This document shows, in pieces, positions 18,015 through 25,452 of a stretch of DNA of 64,000 nucleotides (its first letter is position 1; every line of letters starts with the position of its first letter). The notes beneath the pieces are model-generated. The model searched no databases, was not told the origin of the DNA, and saw nothing but the letters and a program-made list of their open reading frames with translations. Made by a program: the position numbers and the translations under genes. The stretch comes from Bacteroidota bacterium (GTDB lineage: Bacteria; Bacteroidota; Bacteroidia; Chitinophagales; Saprospiraceae): positions 93,694-157,693 of the forward strand of contig JAKOVW010000030.1 of assembly GCA_029781865.1 (NCBI GenBank). Reading direction: 5' to 3'.

Positions 18015-18551
18015 TTATGATTGATCAACAAATCTGGGATCTGCTGCCATCACAGAACCGCAATTCGGACAGGTGCGCATTTTTTCCGAACCATAATATT
18101 CCTTAAACCGTGGAATAAAATCCTTTTCGATATTCTCCAGTGGAAAATAAGTATCGTGCAATTTCGTATTGCATTTTTCGCAAAACCACATCAATCCGTC
18201 TTTGACCTGTGGGGCTCTTTTGGTTTCAATCACCAGTCCCATCGTATTCTCAGGGCGAATCGGTGAATGGGGAGTTCTGGCGGGTAACAAAAACATCTCC
18301 CCCTCTTTAATAGGAATATCAACAGCCTTGCCATCTTCCTGGATCCGGACAGTTATATCCCCTTCGAGTTGATAATACCATTCTTCCGTTTCATTGAAAT
18401 GATAATCCTTGCGGGCATTCGGGCCGGCCACCACCATCACAATAAAATCCTGAGCATCGATGTATAAATTGCGATTGCCAACAGGCGGTTTTAATTCTGC
18501 TCTGTGTTCCTCCACCCATTTGTGGATATTGAAAGGTCTGCGTACCGGCAT
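18015..18551 (-). CDS. nbaC: 3-hydroxyanthranilate 3,4-dioxygenase
   Basis: Opens the ring of 3-hydroxyanthranilate in the kynurenine pathway, leading to quinolinate and NAD or to tryptophan breakdown. I start at the ATG at 18551 (MPVRRPFNIHKWVEEH), which gives 178 aa; the track start adds 25 residues not found in the family. In this numbering the iron ligands fall at His51, Glu57 and His95, and substrate arginines at Arg47 and Arg99, the same numbers I recall for the Cupriavidus enzyme. A second rubredoxin-like metal site is formed by CEKC (124/127) and CPNC (161/164). No other kynurenine-pathway gene is in the window; lpxH follows in the same unit. Confidence 0.94.
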   Translation of the reverse strand: MPVRRPFNIHKWVEEHRAELKPPVGNRNLYIDAQDFIVMVVAGPNARKDYHFNETEEWYYQLEGDITVRIQEDGKAVDIPIKEGEMFLLPARTPHSPIRPENTMGLVIETKRAPQVKDGLMWFCEKCNTKLHDTYFPLENIEKDFIPRFKEYYGSEKMRTCPNCGSVMAADPRFVDQS

Positions 18552-18926
18552 GTCTGAAAATTTTGATAAAGGTACGGAATTGGACGGAAATAAGGCGAGT
18601 TGCAACTGATAAGGAATAAGCGTCAATTTGCCGGCAAGCAGATAGGCGACAATTGGTAAATAAAAATTACTATTGCTTAAAATTCAAAAGATTCCTTGCT
18701 GCTACTTAGCATGATATACTAATTATTTATTTAGGAGAGATTCCTCCTTGGCGCCCGTAATGACATTCTCATTTCTTATTTAAAAGAGAGATTCCTCGCG
18801 GTGCTCGGAATGACATTCCTTTTTTAGAAGTGTTCCCTCTGTGTCTTTAGCAATGACATCCCTTTTTATTTCCGGAGAGATTCCTCCTTGGCGCCCGTAA
18901 TGACATTCTCATTTTTTATTTAAAGA
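18552..18926. repeat. Degenerate GAGATTCCTC...AATGACATTC repeats upstream of haaO
   Basis: The sequence GAGAGATTCCTCCTTGGCGC followed by CCGTAATGACATTCTCATTT occurs at 18735 and again at 18876. Related, more diverged copies are at 18786 (GCGGTGCTCGGAATGACA) and about 18836. The spacing alternates near 50 and 90 nt, so the region is a tandem duplication of a two-copy unit. These are variants of the core that forms the arms of the adjacent palindrome and the 28.6-kb array. The stretch from 18552 to about 18720 shows nothing else clear; the haaO promoter should be there. Confidence 0.8.
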
Positions 18927-19076
18927 GAGATTCCTCGCTGCCGCTCGGAATGACAGTTGCCATTTAAATGGAACAGGGGGTTAAAGTAAGCTAAGGCCAT
19001 GGCCTTAGCTTACTTTAACCCCCTGTTCCCCTAAATAAAAAAAGGAATGTCATTCCGAGCGGCAGCGAGGAATCTC
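18927..19076. repeat. 150-nt palindrome (giant hairpin) just after the CoA-transferase gene
   Basis: Outer arms: GAGATTCCTCGCTGCCGCTC... at 18927-18955 is exactly complementary over 29 nt to 19048-19076. Inner part: 18970-19029 is a perfect 60-bp palindrome with no loop, centred on GGCCATGGCC. Between outer and inner arms the sequence is only partly paired (ATTTAAATGG / CCTAAAT). It begins 26 nt past the stop of the minus-strand gene at 19103, so it would be in that gene's 3' untranslated RNA and could end transcription or protect the RNA end. As DNA it could extrude a cruciform. Confidence 0.92.
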
Positions 19077-19102
19077 AATTTCCTATTTAGTTAACCTGAT
19101 TT

Positions 19103-20374
19103 TCAAAGATGTTTAAACCTTAAAAAGGCTTGCTTTTCCAATTCTTCCCGATGCATCGGATGAGCAATTTCTATTAATGCTTTGGCGCGTTGTCTTAAAT
19201 TTTTTCCATTCAAATAGGCAATGCCGTACTCGGTCACTATATAATGCACATGGGCACGAGTGGTAGTTACTGCAGCACCTTGTTTTAAGAATGCTACGAT
19301 TTTGCTTTCCCCTTTTTTAGTTACAGAATCCATTGCTATAATCGGCTTACCTCCTTCACTAAACGCCGCAGCTCTTATAAAATCCAATTGACCGCCAACT
19401 CCGGAAAATTGATACGTTCCAATAGATTCTGCACAAACCTGCCCTGTAAGATCTATTTCAATAGCAGAATTAATCGCAGTCACTTTGGGATTCATTCGAA
19501 TGATTCCGGGATCATTGGTGTATGATGTTTCCCGCATGGACACCTCCGCATTGTCATGAATGAAATCATAAATTTTTTGCGAACCCAGCACAAACGAACT
19601 GACAATTTTACCCCGCGATATTTCTTTTTCTTCACCATTGATAACTCCGTTTTCGACCAGAGGAATGATACCATCCGAAACCATTTCCGAATGAATGCCC
19701 AGATTCCTGTGATTAGCCAATTCCTTCAAGACGGCATCAGGTACTCCGCCAATGCCTAATTGCAGCGTAGCCCCATCTTCTATTAATCCCGAAATATATC
19801 TTCCAATTTTCAAGTCGTTTTCAGAAAGCTCAGGAGATTGAATATAATAAAGAGGTCTGTTGGATTGCACGAGGAAATCAATTTTTTCCACCGGAATGCT
19901 GCCTGCACCATGTGTACGCGGTGCCTGCTCATTGACTTCTGCGATGATGATTGATGCCGCTTCTGCAGCCTGCCTCGCAACATCCACAGATGCTCCCAAT
20001 GTACAATTGCCATGTTTGTCCGGAGGCGAAACCTGAATCAAAGCAACATCCGGTCGCAACAGGTCATTCTTAAAAAGCAAATGCACATCGCTTAGAAACA
20101 TCGGCACATAGTCTGCATTTTCTTCATCGACGGCTTTGCGCATGTTTCGTGCAACAAAAAAAGAATTTACATGAAATGACTGTTTGTATTCATCTGATGC
20201 ATATCGGGCTTTTCCTTCTGTATGCATGTGCATGAGTTCCACCTGTTCCAATTCATTTGCCCGTTCAACCATCGCATCAATTAATAGTTCAGGTGTCATG
20301 GCTGCGCCATGGATGAATACTTTTTGATGACTTTTTATTTTAGAGACGGCTTCTGCAGCGGTGACAAAATTCAT
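19103..20374 (-). CDS. Acetyl-CoA hydrolase/transferase family protein
   Basis: 423 aa of the Cat1/AbfT-type CoA-transferase family, which swaps CoA between acetate and acids such as succinate, butyrate or 4-hydroxybutyrate. Visible signatures: HGAAMTPELLIDAM, VSPPDKHGNCTLGASVD, LQLGIGGVPDAV and NLGIHSEMVSDGII, where the Glu of HSEM is the usual catalytic residue. Also present are QFSGVGGQLDFIRAA and VTEYGIAYLNGKNLRQRA near the C-terminus. Length and motifs fit the 4-hydroxybutyrate CoA-transferase subgroup, but substrate cannot be fixed from sequence. The ATG at 20374 is clear. It is followed directly by the giant palindrome. Confidence 0.88.
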   Translation of the reverse strand: MNFVTAAEAVSKIKSHQKVFIHGAAMTPELLIDAMVERANELEQVELMHMHTEGKARYASDEYKQSFHVNSFFVARNMRKAVDEENADYVPMFLSDVHLLFKNDLLRPDVALIQVSPPDKHGNCTLGASVDVARQAAEAASIIIAEVNEQAPRTHGAGSIPVEKIDFLVQSNRPLYYIQSPELSENDLKIGRYISGLIEDGATLQLGIGGVPDAVLKELANHRNLGIHSEMVSDGIIPLVENGVINGEEKEISRGKIVSSFVLGSQKIYDFIHDNAEVSMRETSYTNDPGIIRMNPKVTAINSAIEIDLTGQVCAESIGTYQFSGVGGQLDFIRAAAFSEGGKPIIAMDSVTKKGESKIVAFLKQGAAVTTTRAHVHYIVTEYGIAYLNGKNLRQRAKALIEIAHPMHREELEKQAFLRFKHL

Positions 20375-20745
20375 TTGATTCGTTTTGATTTGTCTAAAAT
20401 TGGGATGAATGAGTGATGAGTTATAATAAAACTAACCAGGAAAGAAATTGTTTAATCGCGAAACCAATTTGATTGGTACATATCGAACTATCAAACAATG
20501 AAATAAAAGGTAATCAAAAGAACATATGTATTCTGTTTTGCTTTGTTTTGGCCACAATTGAAAAGTACAACTGTTTCAGATCATCATGAATTCATTTAGA
20601 TAACATACATTTCATCAACATTTCAGTATCCAGCTGGTTTGAATGCTTCAGCATTTCTAATTGCTTTCTTACAAAGGATTCATGTTTTATCTATTTTGAA
20701 TGCAATGTGTATAAGATTTTAGATCTTTGTCCATAATTTTTTATT
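20375..20745. other. Divergent intergenic region, nothing specific seen
   Basis: AT-rich gap between the CoA-transferase (minus) and M14 peptidase (plus) genes. It must carry two promoters. On the plus side AGATCTTTG near 20720 is a weak -7 candidate with one mismatch. No ORF, repeat or strong hairpin was found. Confidence 0.5.
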
Positions 20746-22485
20746 ATGAGCAATTTCATATTCGCAATTACCCTGTTTTTTATTTTTTCATTATCTGAAA
20801 TTCATTCTCAATCCCTCCTCACCCCATTCGAAAAAAACAACAAGACCACCACGACCTACGAAGAATGCATCAGCTTTTATAAGAATCTTGAAAAAACATC
20901 CAAACTGGTAAAGGTAATCGAAGCCGGTCCCTCCGACGTAGGCTATCCGATTCATACGATTGTTTTAAGCAGTCACAATGATTTTACCGCAGAGAAATCG
21001 CGAAAATCCGGCAAAACGATACTCCTGATCAATAATGGCATACATCCAGGAGAACCGGAAGGTATCGATGCCAGCATGTTGTACGCACGGGAAATGGTCA
21101 CTGACGGCAACAAAAGTAAACTCCTGGATCAGATTACGATCGTGATTATTCCGATATACAATGTCGGTGGAAGTCTGAACAGAAATAGTTTCAGCAGAGT
21201 GAATCAAAACGGTCCGTCGGAATATGGCTTCAGGGGCAATGCACAAAATCTGGATCTCAACCGCGATTTTATCAAATGCGATTCTAAGAATGCAGAAACA
21301 TTTACCCACATATTCCAAAACTGGGATCCGGATGTTTTTGTCGATACTCATTGTACGGATGGCGCTGATTATCCATACCTGATGACGCTGATCACCTCAC
21401 AACGGCATAAACTTCAAAAACAACTGGGGGATTTTGTCTACTCCCATTTTGTTCCGGCTTTTTACGACAAGATGAAATCAGAAGGACTGGAGGCCTTTCC
21501 TTATATTAATTCTGATGGCGACCCATCCACGGGTATTTCCGATTTAATGGACAGCCCAAGATTTTCAAGCGGATACGCGGCGCTGTTTCATTGTATTCCG
21601 TTTATCAGCGAATCGCACATGCTCAAACCTTATGATGCCAGAGTGAATGCGCAAAAAATTTTGTTGCGAAGTCTTGCTTTGGTTTGCGTAGATTACAAAA
21701 AACAAATTTTTGAAATCCGGAAAACGGCCAAAGAAAATTACAGAAAACAAACTGATGTAACCATTAATTGGAAAATACAAAAGCAAACGACCGACAGCAT
21801 TTTATTTCATGGCTATGAAGTGGAAAAAATGACCAGTGAGGTGACCGGCCTGGAACGAATAAAATACAACCGGAACAAACCCTACGAAAAGAAAATTCCA
21901 TTTTTCGATTACGGAAAACCGGATCTCAAAATACAACGACCGGATGTTTATATTGTCCCTGCCGCATATCAACAGGTCATCGAACGATTAAAATGGAATG
22001 GCGTTCAGATGCAGATGCTAAGCAAAGACAGCATGATCAAAGCAGAATATTATCGGATCATCGATTACAAATCTCCGGCTAAACCCTATGAAAATCATTT
22101 TCTCCACAGTCAGATCGAATTGGAAACAATAAAAACAAAGCGCAAATTTTTTAAAGGCGACTACCTGATCAAAACAGATCAGCCTTCCATGCGCTACATT
22201 ATCGAAACATTAGAACCACAAGCACCTGATTCTTATTTCGCCTGGAATTTTTTCGATGCGATGCTGCAACGCAAAGAGTATTTTTCCAATTACCTGTTTG
22301 AAGATATCGCCACAGAATTACTGCAAAACAATTATACCCTTCGGGAAGACTTCGAAAAACGCAAACGCGATGATCCTGCATTCGCAAAAGATCCGGATGC
22401 CATGCTTAACTTTATTTATTCCAGATCAAAATTCAGTGAGCCGGGCTATATGATTTATCCGGTAGCTAGATGGAGGGAGGAGTAG
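20746..22485 (+). CDS. Secreted M14-family zinc carboxypeptidase
   Basis: 579 aa with a signal peptide (MSNFIFAITLFFIFSLSEIHSQS). The catalytic domain has the zinc HxxE motif in NNGIHPGEPEGIDASML, NVGGSLNRNSFSRVNQNGP, the NLDLNRDF element, the third zinc His in VDTHCTDGADYPY, and FISESHML, which probably holds the catalytic-acid region. The C-terminal third (from about residue 330) is a beta-rich extension with no recognised motif. It probably trims peptides in the periplasm or outside the cell. It stands alone; a heptamer array begins right after its stop codon. Confidence 0.87.
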   Translation: MSNFIFAITLFFIFSLSEIHSQSLLTPFEKNNKTTTTYEECISFYKNLEKTSKLVKVIEAGPSDVGYPIHTIVLSSHNDFTAEKSRKSGKTILLINNGIHPGEPEGIDASMLYAREMVTDGNKSKLLDQITIVIIPIYNVGGSLNRNSFSRVNQNGPSEYGFRGNAQNLDLNRDFIKCDSKNAETFTHIFQNWDPDVFVDTHCTDGADYPYLMTLITSQRHKLQKQLGDFVYSHFVPAFYDKMKSEGLEAFPYINSDGDPSTGISDLMDSPRFSSGYAALFHCIPFISESHMLKPYDARVNAQKILLRSLALVCVDYKKQIFEIRKTAKENYRKQTDVTINWKIQKQTTDSILFHGYEVEKMTSEVTGLERIKYNRNKPYEKKIPFFDYGKPDLKIQRPDVYIVPAAYQQVIERLKWNGVQMQMLSKDSMIKAEYYRIIDYKSPAKPYENHFLHSQIELETIKTKRKFFKGDYLIKTDQPSMRYIIETLEPQAPDSYFAWNFFDAMLQRKEYFSNYLFEDIATELLQNNYTLREDFEKRKRDDPAFAKDPDAMLNFIYSRSKFSEPGYMIYPVARWREE

Positions 22486-22492
22486 TGGGCTG

Positions 22493-22722
22493 TTGAAAGT
22501 TAGGAGTTAGAGGTTAGGGGTTATCAAGTGATTAATGATGAGTGATAAGTGTTAGGTGTTGGACTCTAAATTAAAATTGAAAATAGGAAGAAATAGTATA
22601 GGTGCATAGTCATCTTTTTAGTTCCGGTTTCGACAAAATAAAATACTATAGCTTTTTACCAAAAGACCTGGTAGTACCATTTTCCTCCTAACTTCTAACT
22701 CCTAACTTCTAACTCCTAACTC
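22493..22722. repeat. Opposed heptamer arrays after the M14 peptidase gene
   Basis: From about 22493 the sequence runs in 7-nt steps: AGTTAGG, AGTTAGA, GGTTAGG, GGTTATC, AAGTGAT, TAATGAT, GAGTGAT, AAGTGTT, AGGTGTT. After about 130 nt of ordinary sequence, 22688-22722 holds five CTAACTY heptamers in the opposite orientation (reverse complement of RAGTTAG). The two arrays thus face each other like inverted repeats. Confidence 0.85.
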
Positions 22723-22755
22723 ACATCTCCTTATCCCAACTGCCAACTTTTTCCC

Positions 22756-22763
22756 TATCTTTG
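22756..22763 (+). promoter_or_regulatory. -7 promoter box for yebC
   Basis: TATCTTTG, an exact TAnnTTTG match, ending 22 nt before the yebC ATG at 22786. It lies just beyond the CTAACTY array. Confidence 0.6.
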
Positions 22764-22785
22764 CCCCCCTTAAGTAATCGCTTTT

Positions 22786-23496
22786 ATGGGTCGAATTTTT
22801 GAAGTTAGAAAGCATACCATGTTTGCCCGTTTTGCTAAGATGAGCAAGCAGTTTGCCAGGGTCAGCAAAGAAGTATTTATGGCTGTTAAGGCCGGCGGTC
22901 CAAATCCGGACACCAATCCGAGACTTCGGGCAGCTATGCAGAATGCTAAATCCTGCAACATGCCTAAGGACCGCGTTGAAGCGGCGATCAAAAAAGCAAG
23001 CGGCAAAGATGAAAAGGATCTCGAAACCCTTATTTATGAAGGCTATGGTCCGCATGGGGTTGCCATATTGGTAGAAACGGCTACGGATAATCATACCAGA
23101 ACAGTAGCCAATATCAGGTCTTATTTTAATAAATTCGGAGGCAGCTTAGGCACCAGAGGTTCTATTGATTATTTGTTTGAACACAAGTGCAATTTCAGAA
23201 TTCGTAAAACGGCAGACATTGATCCGGAAATGCTGGAACTCGAACTTATCGACGCAGGTTGCGAGGAACTTTCTGTCGACGGTGACGAACTGATTATCTA
23301 TGCACCTTTTGATTGCTTCGGAAGTCTCCAGCATTATTTTGAAACGCATTCCATGGAAATCATCTCATCCGGATTTGATCGCATACCAACAGTCACCAAA
23401 AAACTGACACCCGAACAAGCAGAGGAACTCAATAAACTACTCGATAAAATTGAAGATGATGAGGATGTTCAAAATGTTTACAGCAACATAGAATAA
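22786..23496 (+). CDS. YebC/PmpR-family protein
   Basis: 236 aa, normal family length. It has the family opening in shortened form (MGRIFEVRKHTMFARFAKMSKQF), then PNPDTNPRLRAAMQNAKSCNMPKDRVEAAIKKA, YEGYGPHGVAILVETATDN and NKFGGSLGTRGSIDYLF. The family was long called a transcription regulator; recent work on relatives points to helping ribosomes through difficult sequences such as polyproline. The role here is not decided by sequence. The next gene starts 15 nt later on the same strand, so this is the first gene of a yebC - membrane TPR - GH3 unit. Confidence 0.93.
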   Translation: MGRIFEVRKHTMFARFAKMSKQFARVSKEVFMAVKAGGPNPDTNPRLRAAMQNAKSCNMPKDRVEAAIKKASGKDEKDLETLIYEGYGPHGVAILVETATDNHTRTVANIRSYFNKFGGSLGTRGSIDYLFEHKCNFRIRKTADIDPEMLELELIDAGCEELSVDGDELIIYAPFDCFGSLQHYFETHSMEIISSGFDRIPTVTKKLTPEQAEELNKLLDKIEDDEDVQNVYSNIE

Positions 23497-23511
23497 AACT
23501 CCCGGCTAATT

Positions 23512-25452
23512 ATGTCATCAACCCATTCAGAACGGATGCATCGATTGTTGTATGACATCAAACTTCACAAAATCATTTTACTCTTACTTGCATTTTTACT
23601 CTATGCAAATACGCTTGGGCATCAGTTCGTACTGGATGATGGTATCGTCATTACAGAAAACAAATTTGTAAAAAACGGTATCAGCGGTATCCCGGATCTT
23701 ATTTCCAAGGATTCTTTTTATGGATTTTTTAAAAAACAGGGCAAAGAGAAACTCGTCGCCGGTGGTCGCTATCGCCCGATGAGCCTGATTTTATTTGCTT
23801 GTGTTTACCAGTTGTTTGGGGCAGAACCGGCCATCTTTCATTTTTTATCCATCCTGCTCTATGGCATTTTAGGTATTGCATTCTATTTACTGCTGCAAAA
23901 ATTATTCAGTCCGAAGCTTCAAAATCTATCCACACCTTTTGCCCTTTTTGCAGCCCTGCTATTTATTGCACATCCCGTGCATACCGAATGCGTTGCCAAC
24001 ATTAAAGGCGCTGATGAAATTTGTGCCCTTCTGTTTTCTTTGCTGGCATTTTATTTTTCCTTGTGGTATGCAGATACCAAAAAACATATTTATCTGCTGA
24101 TCGCATCGGTTTGCTTTTTATCCGGATTGCTATCCAAGGAAAATGCCATTGCCTATCTTGCATTTATACCTGTAGCGATTTACGTTTTATATTCCAATGA
24201 CAAATCATCCACTTTCAGGATTAGTGCTTCACTGGTCGCTTCGACTTTGATATTTTTATTCATGAGAGCGGAAGTTCTTGGATTCAATCCATTTACCGGT
24301 CTTTCCAATGAGTTGATGAATAATCCTTTTGTAAAAATATCCAACGGCGTTAGTCAGCCGATGAATTTTTTTGAAAAAGCCGGAATCATAAGTTACACTT
24401 TATTTGAATATCTGAGACTATTGATTTTTCCACATCCACTTACCCATGACTACTATCCAAAACAAATACCGGTATTGGGATTGATTTCGGTAAAATCGTT
24501 GCTGGCTATTCTATTATATGGAAGTATGATTTTATTCGCTGTAATAAAAATCAGGAAGAATCCGGTAATCAGTGTCAGTATAATCTGCTATTTATTTCCC
24601 CTATTTCTCGTTTCAAATATTTTATTTCCTATTGGAACGAATATGGGTGAACGATTTTTATTCATGCCTTCCGTAGGATTTTGCATCATCATTGCATTTT
24701 TGCTTGCAAACTATATTCGCACGAATCTGAATAATGCGGTTTATGTGATGGGGATTCTGTGCGTACTCTATTCGATCAAAACTATTTTGAGGAATCCGGC
24801 CTGGCATGACAACCTGACCCTGTTTACGACGGATGTAAAAACATCAAACAATAGTGCCAAGATTCACAATGGAATTGCAGGCATGATGTTGGAAAAAGTA
24901 CCGGAATTAAAAGACAGTGCGGAAATCCGGAAGATCACTTCCAAAGCAAGAGTGGAATTGGAAAAAGCACTTGCCATTCATCCATTGTATACGGAAGCAC
25001 AACTGCAAATGGGCAACATTCATTATTTTGAAAAGAATTATGAAGAAGCCATTAAAAGATACAATATCGTACTTAAGAATTTGCCGGAAGATGAAGATGC
25101 CTTTAAAAATCTCCAGATGGCATTACGGGAACGTGGCCGGCAGATTGGAATGCAAACGGGAAACATCGCATTGGCAAAAGATTATCTGAAACAATCATTG
25201 GGCATGAATCCCAAAGATGCAGAAGCTATGATGCTAATGGGGATTGCAGAAGGTTCATCCGGCAATTATCCGGAAGCGGCCGGTAATTTCTACAAAGTAC
25301 TTGAATCCGAACCCAAAAATGCACAGGCTTATTTTAACCTGGGAATCACGTTCAGAAATTCAGGACAAATGACCCGGGCGGATTCCATGTTTCAGGAAGC
25401 GGCACGTTTGGATCCTAAAATTTATGAGAAAAACGGAGTACCCGGAAAATGA
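23512..25452 (+). CDS. TMTC-like polytopic membrane protein with C-terminal TPRs
   Basis: 646 aa. The first ~440 residues form about ten to eleven membrane segments. The first extracytoplasmic loop reads NTLGHQFVLDDGIVITEN, with an acidic DD pair in the position typical of GT-C glycosyltransferases. HPVHTECVANIKGADEICALL and GMLSKE-like SGLLSKENAIAYL match the TMTC / DUF1736 protein-mannosyltransferase group. The C-terminal ~190 residues are tetratricopeptide repeats (AQLQMGNIHYFEKNYEEAIKRYN; AQAYFNLGITFRNSGQM). It probably transfers a sugar from a polyprenyl carrier to protein, but activity is inferred. It overlaps the GH3 gene by 4 nt (ATGA), so the two are translationally coupled. Confidence 0.78.
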   Translation: MSSTHSERMHRLLYDIKLHKIILLLLAFLLYANTLGHQFVLDDGIVITENKFVKNGISGIPDLISKDSFYGFFKKQGKEKLVAGGRYRPMSLILFACVYQLFGAEPAIFHFLSILLYGILGIAFYLLLQKLFSPKLQNLSTPFALFAALLFIAHPVHTECVANIKGADEICALLFSLLAFYFSLWYADTKKHIYLLIASVCFLSGLLSKENAIAYLAFIPVAIYVLYSNDKSSTFRISASLVASTLIFLFMRAEVLGFNPFTGLSNELMNNPFVKISNGVSQPMNFFEKAGIISYTLFEYLRLLIFPHPLTHDYYPKQIPVLGLISVKSLLAILLYGSMILFAVIKIRKNPVISVSIICYLFPLFLVSNILFPIGTNMGERFLFMPSVGFCIIIAFLLANYIRTNLNNAVYVMGILCVLYSIKTILRNPAWHDNLTLFTTDVKTSNNSAKIHNGIAGMMLEKVPELKDSAEIRKITSKARVELEKALAIHPLYTEAQLQMGNIHYFEKNYEEAIKRYNIVLKNLPEDEDAFKNLQMALRERGRQIGMQTGNIALAKDYLKQSLGMNPKDAEAMMLMGIAEGSSGNYPEAAGNFYKVLESEPKNAQAYFNLGITFRNSGQMTRADSMFQEAARLDPKIYEKNGVPGK

